A DNA stretch of 64,000 nucleotides, taken from Helicoverpa zea. Lineage: Eukaryota > Arthropoda > Insecta > Lepidoptera > Noctuidae. Shown here one piece after another: positions 1 through 10,579 of the stretch. The stretch lies in NCBI RefSeq assembly GCF_022581195.2, contig NC_061473.1, forward strand, positions 5,270,001-5,334,000, written 5' to 3'. Every line of letters begins with the position of its first letter. The stretch's first letter is position 1. Position numbers and translations under genes: made by a program. The notes beneath the pieces are model-generated. The model did no database searches, was not told the origin of the DNA, and was given only the letters and a program-made list of their open reading frames with translations.

Positions 1-846
1 CGCTTAACATCTTCATCATATTTAACACGAATCACTATTAAATTATGTACTGCTTTCAAATTGTCATAACAAAATTACTTTTATAAACTACTTTTTGTGG
101 CAATCATGTTAAAAGTTACTATTCGATGTTGCCCGGTCAAATGAATCAAGCAATAGACGAATTTTCCATCGTTACACGTGAAATCACTGTATAATCATAG
201 TGTAAAGAAAAAGATACACGTATATTGACGACTATCTATAAGGAATAAATCTGGTGTTTCTTGGAAAAGTACGCGATTTGTCAACTGTTGGAGCTCAGCC
301 AATGTTGCCACAGTTTTAAACTTTATTGGTTAGGAAACCGCTGCGAGCAGTTTTATTACGTCATTTATAGAATGTTATTGGTATCGAAGATAAATTGTAT
401 CAGTTTTCAGTAAAATATTTTATCGTCAGGCGCACAATTATTTATACTTTTCACAAAACTGTCTTCAAACCTTCTCTTAAATCTTACAAATATCATGCAG
501 AAAACCGCATCTTTAGTTCAGTCAAACGTGATTAACACCTCCTTTTTCTGAAATCGGTTAAAAATACATAACTCATTCTTGTAAACAATGCTGAAAACAA
601 TTAAAAATTAAAGGCAGTTTTGATTAAATACCTACCAAAAAATGTTTAATAATGCATTTAATAAATTAATTGTAATGCTAAATTATTTCTTTTGTCAACA
701 CAAACAAGCGCCTGTTAAATATTAATAGCAATACCACCGCAATACAAATTGCAATATGCCAAGTGTCGGGCGCTGAGAAGTTTCATTCATATTCCTGAAT
801 TGCTTATTATTATTAAAGCAAGCTTGACTATAAACGGTCTTACATT

Positions 847-1015
847 AAAATGGATTCTTCACTAGATGTTTTCCCGCGGTTTTACCCCTGTCTCAAGGGA
901 AACTACTGCTCGTTCCGGGATTAAAATATAGCCTGTGCTACTCAGAGTGTAGCTTTCCAACAGTGAAAGAATTTTTCATATCCGTTCAGTAGTTTCGGAG
1001 CCTATAGGGTATTTA
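847..1015 (-). mobile_element. Helitron-derived fragment
   Basis: This is a degenerate copy of the repeat whose plus-strand reading runs from cccgcggttt...cccgtgggaact-like sequence through 'ggataaaatatagcct' to 'cagtagtttcggag'. Better-preserved copies in this window start with CTAG and end in ATAGA, as Helitrons do. Both termini are lost here. Confidence 0.5.
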
Positions 1016-1462
1016 AATTATAATCCGTTTGACTAGATAAAACATCTATTAATTACTGTCTTATTTACAATGTTTTTAAACTATGTAAGTTATAGGGGTC
1101 ACACAAAGTGTTCAAATAATTTTTAAGATCAATTTTTTACTTAGGTTTATTCTTTAAGAATTCTTTTGTTTTTTTTTTACCTAATTATCACATTAATTAG
1201 AATGCCTAATGATAGTCCAATGGTCTATAGTCTATACAGTTTATTGTATATTTGAAGTTCGGCTTTGTGCCCTAAAATTAATTAAAGTGTCGTGTCATGA
1301 ATAATGCAAATTGTTATATGCAAGCCATATAAAGGCAGGCATTTAATTGGATGATGATTAATTATAATTACTTTTTGGTAACTCATTAAAACTTCTTTAA
1401 ATAAACTTATGTGTTATTAATTTATAGTTACTTACATTTGATTTCTTTACTTCTTTACTTTT

Positions 1463-1660
1463 CTAAGTCTGTATGTACTTTCTAAGTATATCTGGGACGC
1501 CAATGGCTGATAAAAAGGTGAAGCAAAACATCTCGAGGAAACCTGGACTATAGTCTGAAATCACCAACCCGCATTGAGCAAGCGTGGTGATTAATGCTCA
1601 ATCCTTCTCCGTGTGAGAGGAGGCCTGTGCACAACAGTGGGTGAATAAAAAGCTGTAACA
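1463..1660 (+). repeat. SINE/LINE 3'-end repeat
   Basis: It contains the segment 'ttgagcaagcgtggtgatta' followed by 'ctccgtgtgagaggaggcct' and an 'acaacagtggg' end. The same segment occurs in reverse orientation at 39733-39915, inside the calbindin gene. It is a dispersed lepidopteran repeat with no coding capacity. Confidence 0.55.
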
Positions 1661-2403
1661 GTACATTTGATTATCAGGAATGCTATGAATATTTTTCTGA
1701 GCGTTTACCTATTCTAATTAAATATTGTATAGCATACAAACTTATATTTGTACCATGTTATGCAAGAAAAACACACGAATACAATGCCTATAATTATATC
1801 ATATGATAAAGTAATCCTTTTTGAAAATCTTATCAATTGTTGTTCAAAACAACCGTATTAGTATTGATAAGTTTATATTTTTGGAACAATTTCAAAATTA
1901 TTATCTACGAGCTAAAATATACTATCAATTTCAATTTCACTTTTTAATTTACTTTGATACGTAGCTGTAGAAGAATTTAAATTTAGATTTTTTTTTTTGG
2001 TTATTGTTATTTCTATTGTTGTTACATTTAAAGTTGTACATAATATGGTTGCTATAAATATTTGATGGGATGAATAATACAATCTACTTAGCTGAAAAAC
2101 TTGTCTTTAAGAGACAAGATGTGTACCAGTACTCAATTATAAAAGCTGTTATTTAGTCTTACGGGGGTAAGACGTAAAATAACGTAATAATTACTTAAGT
2201 CACTCCTTAGTGACGGATTGTCAAAGAAACCCTTCTGTAATGACTTAAGTAACCATTAAATATCTCTGAGTGAGGGGGTTAATTTTGTCAAATTAAAAGG
2301 GTCACATTGAATACAACAAAAATAATATCTAAAACTTTATTGAATCACTAAAAAACTTACATCAAACTAAACCTTATCTAAAAAACCATTTTCTCCAAAA
2401 ACC

Positions 2404-3474
2404 TTAACGTCCCCAGATTTCAATTCTATAGTGGAAGCCGCGTCCCACCGCGGACTGCAGCCGGATGGTGATGGAGTTCCTCCCCAGGTATCCTTCGACG
2501 ACTCTCGCTGATGCACCCTGGCCGGAGCCGTAAGCTCTCACAGCCAGGATGATGATTGCGTTACTGCCGGTATACCTCACGTCTACTGTCTGAATAACAT
2601 TTGGTATCGGATTGCGGGAGTGCGTTGAGCTGGAAAAAAAATAGATAATAGAAAGATATTATTTTGTACCTTTTTGATATTAAGGCATAGTGTAGATATT
2701 TCAGGATATGACTTTTTCAAATCATCAAATGCCCTCTCCCGCTGTGGGTTAGCAGCGGTGAGGGAGTGTCAGACTTTTACTGACAAAAAATTGGCCTTGT
2801 ACACGGGCCGCGGTACCTCTTTCGAACAATCCCGCAGCAGGATATGGCCTCTCTTGCAAATTATAATAATCGTGTCAAGCTAGATAACCAATAAGTATCG
2901 TGTCACTATATCAAATACACTATATGTATTATTATAGTCTTTGTGAGACAAGCATTGCTTGTATGAAGTTAGTCGCAGGCAAAGTTTATGGGACGGGAAC
3001 TATAATTAAGTTATTTAAGATACATGTTTCATCTAGAAACTGTTAAGGATTGGTAATCTTTACCATCTAAAATCTATTATCATATAAGCTACTACTTGCG
3101 TCCCGAGGGAACTACTGGCTGCTCACAATTCTATTGTAATCGGCTCGGTTATAAGCACACAGAGTTAATTTTGCATTTCTAATATAAGTAAGGATATTTA
3201 CTCACGCAGAAAGCAGTCTATCACCAGCCCCAATATTCCCCAAGCTCATCCCACTTCGCGGAGCAACAAACGGCATCTCTTCATCAGCCAGCAGCACCTT
3301 CCTGATGAAGACTGCCATCTCGGACATGGACACTTCGTCTGCATCAGCTACTTGAAGCTCCTGTGTCTCCGAACCCTCGGGTAGAACATCTGCTGCAGGC
3401 TCGGGTGCCTCGTGCGTGATCACTGATGCTGCTGCAGTGACTGCCAGCAGGGCGATGACAAGGAAACTCTTCAT
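2404..3474 (-). CDS. MBF2/REPAT-family secreted peptide, copy A
   Basis: Two coding exons, 3474-3206 and 2629-2404, joined by a GTGAGT donor and a pyrimidine-rich CAG acceptor, give 164 residues. Residues 1-17 (MKSFLVIALLAVTAAAS) form a signal peptide. An acidic linker rich in E and D follows, then 'IGAGDRLLSA', and exon 2 encodes the MBF2-like core ending HYRIEIWGR. The ATG lies directly after a CAG acceptor, so an upstream noncoding exon (ending at 4086) is spliced onto it. MBF2-domain proteins include Spodoptera REPAT (response to pathogen) midgut proteins and many secreted lepidopteran peptides. Copy A is the most divergent member: its exon 1 is about 22 codons longer than in C-F, and it lacks the conserved NNISVG segment and the GGVG turn (it has EGYLGRNS). 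A secreted role is likely. The precise function cannot be read from sequence. Confidence 0.82.
2725..2852 (+). repeat. dispersed repeat with gtgagggagtgtcag core
   Basis: It lies in the intron of MBF2 gene A. The core 'gcagcggtgagggagtgtca' plus a 'ctttcgaacaatcccgcagc' flank recurs in reverse at 59050-59190, and partially at 20190-20320 and 11400-11440. It is a non-coding retroelement-derived repeat; family unassigned. Confidence 0.5.
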
Positions 3475-3718
3475 CTGTAAAAGAAATGGGCTTATTAAGA
3501 AATAATCTTCTTTTTCAGATACGGGTAGTCAAAAGCCAGTAAGTCTGACAAACAGTCTCACAAAGGGGTAAACATTCGCTCCTTGATAGAGTTACAACAT
3601 AGTATCGAAAAAGCTCAGGAAGTGAGATAGTGTAGGTGCCCTTGAGAGCATGTCTCTGTCTCACATTTTATGTTGTTTTACCGTACCTATCATACCAACT
3701 AAAAACAAATTCATATAA

Positions 3719-3985
3719 ATAATAATAATAATGTCGAGACACCTTTTCACACACGGCTGGTTAGCCCCATGGTAAGTTATTAATTAACTTGTGTTATGGG
3801 TGCTAACACAACTGATAAACTACATATAGCTACACATAAACATATTTATAAATACATATTGTAACACCCAGACCACGGCCAACAAGCATGCTCATCACAC
3901 AAATGTCGACCGAACCGGGAATCGAACCCGGGACCTCAGCTTCGGCAGTCTGGCTTGGTGACCATTGCGCCATAGAGGTCGTCAA
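3719..3985 (-). mobile_element. tRNA-derived SINE
   Basis: On the minus strand the head (from about 3985) carries a box A-like 'tggcgcaatggtcacc' and box B-like 'gggttcgattcccggttc', typical of a tRNA-derived pol III promoter. The tail is an AAT-type trinucleotide run at 3719-3733. It sits in the 5' untranslated intron of MBF2 gene A, in the same orientation as the gene. It is not a tRNA gene, because no cloverleaf or acceptor stem closes. Confidence 0.75.
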
Positions 3986-4085
3986 TTACATTATGTATGC
4001 ACAATTTACAGAAAAAAACTAGTCTGTTGCAACTAGTTTTTCATTTTTCACTAAAAAATAATATTCAAGTGAAAAAAAATCTTAC

Positions 4086-4225
4086 CTTTATATTTTCTTT
4101 CAGTTTGTCTCTACGAAATGCTGAAGTAAGTTCCTGTAAATACAGTGTGTGTATAAGTTGTTGCTGAAAATGTTCGCTATTTATAGTGAAATTAGAAATC
4201 AAAACAACTTGATAAGATTGCATCC
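4086..4225 (-). promoter_or_regulatory. promoter and noncoding first exon of MBF2 gene A
   Basis: A minus-strand TATA box TATAAATA lies at 4185-4178, preceded by a GATA motif (TTGATAAG on the plus strand, 4207-4215). About 30 bases downstream begins a noncoding exon that ends at 4086 with donor GTAAG. The block is duplicated at 15246-15380, and a similar arrangement precedes copies B, D, E and F. The start site is inferred. Confidence 0.65.
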
Positions 4226-4371
4226 GACCCAGTTTTTAATTACTGTTATCCTTCCAAAATCTAAGCGATGACATATTTTCACAAAAACAACTTAACTAGA
4301 TAAGTAATGCACTTTGGAACTACCTACAGAACTTTAAAAATTGTTTACTTATGAGACAAATTCTGCTCATT

Positions 4372-5317
4372 GAAAAAGAGGGATGTATGGAAGAGTGCAT
4401 GTAGCAGAAATGAAAATGCTGAGATGGATGTGTGGTGTTACAAGAATGGATCTTCTTCTTTCTCCTGCCCTGTTCCCAAATTTTACTTGGGGTCGGTGCA
4501 ATATGTCATTTTCTTCCATTTTCCCCCGTCACTCGTCATACTGACACTCACTCCCTTCCTATTCATATCATCTTTCAGGCAATCCATCCATCTTTTCTTA
4601 GGTCTTCCTCTTCCTCTCCATCCATCTACATTCATACTTAGCACACACTTTGTTGCATGCGTATAATCCCTCCTCATTACATGTCCATACCACGACAATC
4701 TTCTACTTCTCATCTTTTCTGTAACTGGCGCTACTTTCAGACTTCCTCTAATGTAATCATTCCTCACTTTATCCATTCTTGTAACACCACACATCCATCT
4801 CAGCATTCTCATTTCTGTTACATGCACTCTCTTCTCATCCTTCTTTTTCAATGCCCAACACTCCGATCCATACAGGACGACAGGTCTAATGACGGATTTG
4901 TAAATTTTGCCCTTCAGTTTGAGGGGCATCCGCGGGTCACAGATAGCGCTAGTTACCTGTCGCCACTTCATCCATCCAGTGGATGTTACAAGAATGGATA
5001 AAGTGAGGAATTATTACATTAGAGGAAGTCTGAAAGTAGCGCCAGTTTCAGAAAAGATGAGAAGTAGAAGATTGTCGTGGTATGGGCATGTAATGAGGAG
5101 GGTTGATACGCATGCAACAAAGTGTGTGCTAAGTATGAATGTAGATGGATGGAGAGGAAGAGGAAGACCTAAGAAAAGATGGATGGATTGCCTGAAAGAT
5201 GATATGAATAGGAAGGAAGTGAGTGTCAGTATGACGAGTGACAGGGGAAAATGGAAGAAAATGACATATTGGGCCGACCCCAAGTAAAATTGGGAACAAG
5301 GCAGGAGAAAGAAGAAC
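4372..5317 (+). mobile_element. 5'-truncated RTE-type LINE 3' end (outer)
   Basis: Plus-strand coding of an RTE ORF2 C-terminus runs through 4400-4450 (RVHVAEMKMLRWMCGVTRMD), then resumes at 4999-5285 (KVRN...RGRGRPKKRWMDC...DPK stop). It is flanked by an 18-base target-site duplication, agacaa[a/t]ttctgctcatt, at 4354-4371 and 5318-5335, with one mismatch. The paralogous site near 15510-15530 lacks the insertion. The reading frame is interrupted by the inner element at 4451-4983. Confidence 0.85.
4451..4983 (-). mobile_element. RTE-type LINE 3' end nested in the outer RTE
   Basis: The minus-strand ORF 4971-4483 encodes 162 residues of an RTE ORF2 C-terminus (KGKIYKSVIRPVVLYGSECW near the start, RGRGRPKKRWMDC and TDPK near the end). 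It is flanked by a perfect 15-base direct repeat, tgttacaagaatgga, at 4436-4450 and 4984-4998, which is the duplicated target inside the outer RTE copy. It is 5'-truncated and has no reverse-transcriptase catalytic core, so it is inactive. Confidence 0.85.
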
Positions 5318-5359
5318 AGACAATTTCTGCTCATTTTATTGTGATGATTTCAAAAACCT

Positions 5360-5515
5360 AAGAAATACGCCTCATGGGAACTATTCCACGCACACGGATA
5401 AAATGTAGCCTATAATATTCCTCGATTATTGGGCTATATCTAGCACGGAATGATTAACGCTTTAAATTCAAGAAAACAGACAAAATCTTTAGCTTTATAA
5501 TATTAGCATAGCTGC
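5360..5515 (-). mobile_element. degenerate Helitron 5' part in copy 1
   Basis: It carries 'ataaaatgtagcctataata', 'ttgggctatatctagcac', 'cagacaaa' and ends 'ctttataatattagcatag', the usual lepidopteran Helitron 5' terminus on the minus strand. The paralog is at 15600-15725. Confidence 0.5.
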
Positions 5516-6417
5516 TGTAACCGTCGATACTACGCGGGTCGCTACGGCGTAGCACGCCTCGCTACGATCGCTGCGCCTGCTTAGTGTAAGCTTTGTTCTT
5601 CCTGGTTTAAGGAGATGAATTTATATTTTCCTTACTAAGTTTCTATTATGATTATTTTTCGCACTGGTATCAATCTACAAAACACACTACAGACACTTTC
5701 TTTAAAAAAATATGTATTTTTAAAATGCGCAATTCCTCTTCTTTCGTGTCGATGACGTCATGTCATATAGTGAATAAATAATCTAATGCGTAGTAATATT
5801 CATTATGTAAACTATTTTACAATGTGCTTCTGTGTTTGTACATAATAATATGGAATATCTTTACGTATTAAGATTTCATCTTAAGACTTCGAATGTAAGA
5901 AATGAAATGGGTATAAGGAAAATAATATACTTTCGTCCAAATTGTTGAAAAAAAGGAACAGGTCGTCAAAACATGGCAATTAGTGTATGCCTACATACGA
6001 TAAGATAATTATCATCATATATTTTTGAAAACATTTTGTACTACAGTGTGAGGGTGAGAGAGGTGCCCGCTTGCAAAACTTGATCATGGATGTACACTTG
6101 ACCTATTGTATACAAACAATAACCGTGTTTTGTCGTGAGAATTCTATCATAATGTTTGTCTTTTATACTTTAACCATTCAATGCTCACCTCCTCAAACAT
6201 TATCTATGCGCACACACACACTTATTCCCAACAATATCAGCTCAATCAGTTCAGCCGTTTTGTGGTGAAAGCATATTAAAAGACGACAATTCATTTTGTG
6301 TTTTACCAAGGTATTTCCACCCGTGTCTTCCATCATCCGGACGAAAAGTTCGTGACCTTTTTCGGGGTCTAGACTACCTGTATACCAATTTTCATTAACA
6401 TTGAAGAGAAGTTTGGC

Positions 6418-6479
6418 TTAAAAATACGGTATCTACCGTATTTTTAAACTGTTTGTCTATATAGACAAACAGTTTAAAA
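6418..6479. repeat. two overlapping perfect palindromes
   Basis: Arms ttaaaaatacggta (6418-6431) and taccgtatttttaa (6434-6447) form a 14-base-pair hairpin with a 2-base spacer. It overlaps a perfect 38-base palindrome (6442-6479, arms ttttaaactgtttgtctat and its complement). They are absent from the paralogous site near 16850. Confidence 0.9.
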
Positions 6480-6781
6480 GGTCGTTCCGTAGATGGATGA
6501 ACATTTTTGACCAATATTGTGGATTCCAGCTGTCATTTGAGCATCTTTGGCAATCGTTACACGCACCTTGTCAATTAGGTGAAATAATAGTTTATTATCG
6601 AATTAAAAGGATAATACCAACTGATAGTAATAGTAAAGACAACCACATCATTAAGTCATAACGCACTATGCCGACCATCGTTTCAATACGTTTTGTCGTA
6701 TCATATTGAGATGGCAAATAAGGCCTGTATCACAATGTCAGTGTACGTTCATGGTATCTAAACGTTTTATGATAAGCATGT

Positions 6782-7144
6782 TTTTTTATTTAGCCTGTGT
6801 TGTCCCACTACTGGGCGAAGGCCTCCTCCATAGCCTTTCATCTTTCCCTATCGGTCGCCATTTGTGGCCAGTCCTTGTGGAAGTTGTCTAGGTCCTCTCT
6901 CCAGCATTTTCTTGGTCTTCCTCTTGGTTGCCAACCATCATTAGGGATCCATTTTGTGGTGATGTTGGCCCACTTATCCGGGTGCATTCTGTAGATGTGA
7001 CCCGCCCACTCCCACTTCAACTTTGCAGACTTATTGCCCACATCGACTATGCCCGTCTTGGACCGGATAATGGTATTGCGTATCCGGTCACTAAGCCGTA
7101 TGTTGAGCAGGCTACCATCCATGCTCCTTTTGATGATGATATGC
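6782..7144 (-). mobile_element. 5'-truncated RTE-like LINE 3' end
   Basis: The minus strand encodes a fragment with IRLSDRIRNTIIRSKTGIVD, KLKWEWAGHIYRM, RGRPRKCWREDL and DWPQMATDRE, characteristic of RTE-type ORF2 C-termini but from a different family than the copies at 4.4-5.3 kb. A perfect 13-base duplication atgataagcatgt flanks it (6769-6781 and 7145-7157). Confidence 0.8.
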
Positions 7145-7347
7145 ATGATAAGCATGTGCAAATAAATAAATAAAAATCAAAATACGAAAATAAACTATTT
7201 ATTTCTTTAAGAATCATTTATCAATCCTATGTAGGAACGTTTTTTCTTCTTCTTTTTCTTCTCTTACTTTTAATCACAACCACAATTTGCGCTTCACAAA
7301 AAAGCAACCTCTGCATAATAAACAAAACGTAAACAAGTAATAAAAAG

Positions 7348-8828
7348 TTAGGAACTAGTAACATTATCAGTCTTGTGCCATTCCTCAAAGCACAGTGCGC
7401 AAAGTGCGGGCTTATCTTTGCACCCCTTACGTCTCACTCCAGTTTCCCTGCGGCGTTTATTCTTTGCACACATTTTGCATTTCAGGTAGTTGTTCGTTTT
7501 TTTGGAACCAGTAGGAGGTGGGATCTTTTCAGGCCAATGTCCACCATTGCTATTATCGGGTTGTATTGAGGCCGGTTCTGGGTTTACTTTCCGATTTACT
7601 GTCCTGTTGTCGTTCTTGGAATGCTTCACTAAAAGTTCGGGTTTTTGAGAAAGGCTAATACCGATTAAATTGCGAATTAAATCTTCTCTAAAATGTAAAA
7701 ATTCATATTTCGTACTGTTATTCATTTTGTATTTTCTATACAGATAAAAACTGTTCCATACAGTTAAATCAAGTAAATTAAAAAACACCTTTTTATACCA
7801 TCTCAAACATTTTCGCGGAGACGAATAATAAGACACCATTTGATCAGCGCGGTCAATACCAGACATAAATGCATTGTAAGCTGCCACTTCTAAAGGTTTC
7901 CTTTTTAACTGTCCGCGCTTATTTGTAACATTAATCATCTTTGGATGATCCTTTGTAGTGATCATAGTTACGGCTCGCTTATCAACCCACTTTGAGACAT
8001 ATACATTATTTTTACGTACCCATACATGTTCACCTTTCTTTAACTTCTGGTTCATAACATTCTTCGGGTTTTCTTTGCGATTTGTTCTAAGGGTTCCGAC
8101 AGTATGAGTTCTGAGATCAAGTAATTTTTGAGACAAACCGTATGAATTATAATAATTGTCCATAAACAATTCGTGGCCTTTTAAAACATATGGTTTCATT
8201 AGTCTCATGACAGTTTTATCCGTTTTTTTTCCTTGTTCCGAGTCAGTCGAGTCATCTTTGCCGGTATACATTAATATATTTAAAACATAGCCGTTCGCTT
8301 CCGTTAATTCATAGAATTTTATCCCATATTTTGCCTTTTTTGATTTTATATATTGTCTAAAGGATAAACGTCCCCTAAATAATAGAAGTGACTCATCTAA
8401 AGAAAGTTCTTTCTCGGGTGAGTAGCACGCTTGGAAATTGTTTGTGATAGCGTCCATGAATTCCATTATTTTATCTTTCCCCTTGGCACCCAAAGGTCCT
8501 GTGCATAGGCACCTTAACAATTGTTCATAACGTCGTCCTGACATTGTTGAGACAAAAACAGGGTGGTAATATAAACTGTCAGACAAAGTAAAAAGTTTTC
8601 GCTTTTGGGGTACATGGACTTGGCCAGCAAGCAAGCACAGTCCTAAAAACCTCAACATCTCCTTTCTGTCTGTCAATTTAAATGTGTAAAATCGACTGTG
8701 CCTAGTTTTCGGTCGATTAATTTGACACATATTTGTCCCATATGCATTAGTGCATTTGATGACATAATCTAAAATGGGAGGTGGAAACAAACGGTTAAAT
8801 ACATCAAACACGGTTGTGTTATTATCTA
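7348..8828 (-). pseudogene. piggyBac-type transposase, C-terminal part, split by Helitron
   Basis: The minus-strand reading frame encodes about 490 residues of a piggyBac-family DDD transposase (cut-and-paste, normally TTAA-targeted). Motifs are LSLDESLLLFRGRL (first catalytic Asp), ELFMDNYYNSYGL (second), and AFMSGIDRADQM (third), then a C-terminal cysteine-rich domain CKMC...CKDKPALCALCFEEWH. The frame runs open into the Helitron end at 8829, so the first ~27 residues of the longest ORF are Helitron sequence. The N-terminal part is at 13270-14119. All catalytic aspartates remain and the frame has no internal stop in this half, which suggests a fairly recent interruption. I could not identify the terminal inverted repeats. 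Its 3' end lies near 7340. Confidence 0.88.
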
Positions 8829-9264
8829 CTAGCTGTTGCCCGCAACTTCGTCTGCGTGGGCAATATAGAATCGTCAAAATACTACTTATCCCGTAGGTGC
8901 ATTCTTTCACGTGACAGTATAATTAGGATTAGCACTTAGCAGTCGCATAGATTCATTGATCAAGGTTGTGTTGTGGATGTGACCATCTATCTAAACAAAA
9001 GAAGTAAAGTTTGTGACGTTGTGAATATCTCTGGATCTAGTCAGCCAATCTGGAAAATTATTACGTATGGTGCGTAAGTAATTTTCACAGGAAACAGCTA
9101 TAATCTATGTCTATATGCTTTGAGTCTGACAAAGCTGTCATTTGTACATTTTCTGCAGCTGCTGCGACTAATCAGAAGCCAGAAAGTCTGTCAGTCTTAC
9201 CATGGATATCGTCTTGTGTAGTTGACTGGATTGAAGATAGGTAGATAGGTAGTCGCTCCAAGCA

Positions 9265-9350
9265 AAATACCTATTGGTACTCAAACAGATTCGGTGACTG
9301 GAAGCCAACACCAACATAGTTGGGGAATAGCTGGATGGATGATAAAATAA
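9265..9350 (+). repeat. SINE 3'-tail fragment in the Helitron
   Basis: 'gactggaagcc' followed by 'ccaacatagttgggg' matches the 3' tail of the SINE at 33891-34275, in decayed form. Confidence 0.55.
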
Positions 9351-9415
9351 GTCATCATCATCAGCAGGCGCATAGGGTAGGATAGTTTCACTTACTCACT
9401 ATGGTAAGGCTGACC

Positions 9416-9755
9416 CCACATTAGGCGTGCGCGATCCTCGGGCGTGTGAGTAGCGCGGGTGTCGCGGGCGCGCTGCGTGAACGTCGCGTTGTGCTGCCCT
9501 GCGGCATGTGTGAAGAGTGCAAGCGACGCGCTCGCGGCGAGCACGCGGCGCTCGAGTTGCGTTCTTACCCCTTCGCCCGCTATCCCCGCCGCCTGCTAAA
9601 CGCCTTAGCAGTTAAACGTCAAGGATAGCGGCACGTGCGCGCCGCGAGCGCGCTGCAATGCCGCAGCAAAACGCGACGCTCACGCAACGCGCTCGCGACG
9701 CACGCGCGGCGCCCGCGCTACTCACACGCCCGAGGATCGCGCACGCCTAATGTGG
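9416..9755. mobile_element. GC-rich inverted-repeat (MITE-like) element
   Basis: The left end ccacattaggcgtgcgcgat and the right end, its reverse complement, extend as arms of about 45 bases with few mismatches. The interior is strikingly GC-rich against AT-rich flanks. No transposase is present. I could not find a clean target-site duplication. ORFs in the interior are a by-product of the GC content. Confidence 0.75.
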
Positions 9756-9804
9756 TGGCCTAAGCCGGGACTCCACCGAAATGTTTGCATTAGTTCACGA
9801 ATAG

Positions 9805-10007
9805 GCAAAATGTACGTATCTGTGAGAGTCCACTTCATGTGTTCGTACTTGAAACCTGCAGTTTTGCCAAGATTTTCAGAATGTACGCTCGCAATTTGTT
9901 ATTTCTTGGTGGAGCCAGCAAATCAAAAAAAACATAAGTGTTGTATACTGTGCGTCACTACCGCACACCGGGAAAATTTCGCTCTTGCGGAGGACGTTTA
10001 TAAAATG
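9805..10007 (+). repeat. direct repeat, copy 1 (~200 bp)
   Basis: The segment with 'gaaacctgcagttttgccaa', 'aatgtacgctcgcaatttgt', 'agccagca' and 'ctcttgcggaggacgttta' is repeated at 10580-10797 in the same orientation. The two copies flank the CGGAA array. Unknown family. Confidence 0.7.
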
Positions 10008-10104
10008 GGTTCTGTTAGTTATCCTTTAACATGCTGGCTATTTTTTTTGTCAATTTCTTTAATGTACAAAAATTACTTTTCTACAGATTTATTATATGTA
10101 TAGA

Positions 10105-10490
10105 TTTAATACAAAAACGGAAATACGAAAGAAACACAAGAGGCAAAATAAAATCCTACTATTAAATTAAAATAATACAAACGGAAACATGGTTGAAATC
10201 AAATTAAAGACTTATTCAGGTATAAAATATAAACGGAAACACAATTTTAAATCTACAGACATACTATATAATATTGAATTATTAATCACAGCCGGAAACA
10301 CTTGTAATATCACAAACGGAAATACAGTTGTAGTCAAAAGAAAGATTTACAAAATAATTAAATTAAATCGTAAACGGAAGTTCAAAACAAAAACTTAATA
10401 AATTTAAATCAACCGGAAGTTCAAAATAAAATAAATACTAAATTTAACAAAGCTGTCAAAACAAATATCAATATAAAAACGGAAATGACA
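10105..10490 (+). repeat. spaced ACGGAA-motif array
   Basis: At least eight occurrences of [a/c]cggaa[a/g] (most within aaacggaa), roughly 25-70 bases apart, stand in a very AT-rich segment: near 10117, 10181, 10233, 10293, 10317, 10374, 10413 and 10480. One further 'ataaacggaagt' occurs near 43428. There is no strict repeat unit. The ORF at 10189-10398 across it looks like chance (K- and I-rich, no family). Confidence 0.6.
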
Positions 10491-10579
10491 ATAAAAATTA
10501 CTTGCAATATTATAAATATCGGTAGTTGATACAAAATAATTACAATTTAAATAAAAATATTACTTTCGCGCCCATATAT

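Larger units (their letters stand above)
1..2403. other. intergenic, AT-rich, no gene recognised
   Basis: I see no convincing coding exon on either strand here. The stretch contains a decayed Helitron fragment and a SINE-like repeat (listed separately). The part next to 2404 is the 3' untranslated region of the minus-strand MBF2/REPAT gene A, with an AATAAA-type signal on the minus strand near 2337-2343. Confidence 0.5.
4050..6640. repeat. segmental duplication, copy 1
   Basis: From the MBF2-A first-exon donor outward, this block matches 15200-17240 in order: promoter, the segment with 'aacttaactagataagtaat', a Helitron remnant with 'aattcaagaaaacagacaaa', then 'cttgacctattgta' and 'ggtcgttccgtagat'. 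Copy 1 alone carries the RTE insertion at 4372-5317 and the palindromes at 6418-6479. Confidence 0.75.

Noticed and set aside
4370..5334. Several overlapping ORFs with LFLGLPLPLHPST-type proteins
   Set aside because: They are reverse-strand shadows of RTE ORF2 C-termini, as are the ORFs at 32450-32977 and 54985-55308 (minus).
9446..9628. 60-residue Arg/Ala-rich ORF
   Set aside because: It lies wholly in the GC-rich foldback element; composition explains the open frame.
10189..10398. 69-residue K/I-rich ORF in the ACGGAA array
   Set aside because: No family resemblance, extreme composition, overlaps a repeat.
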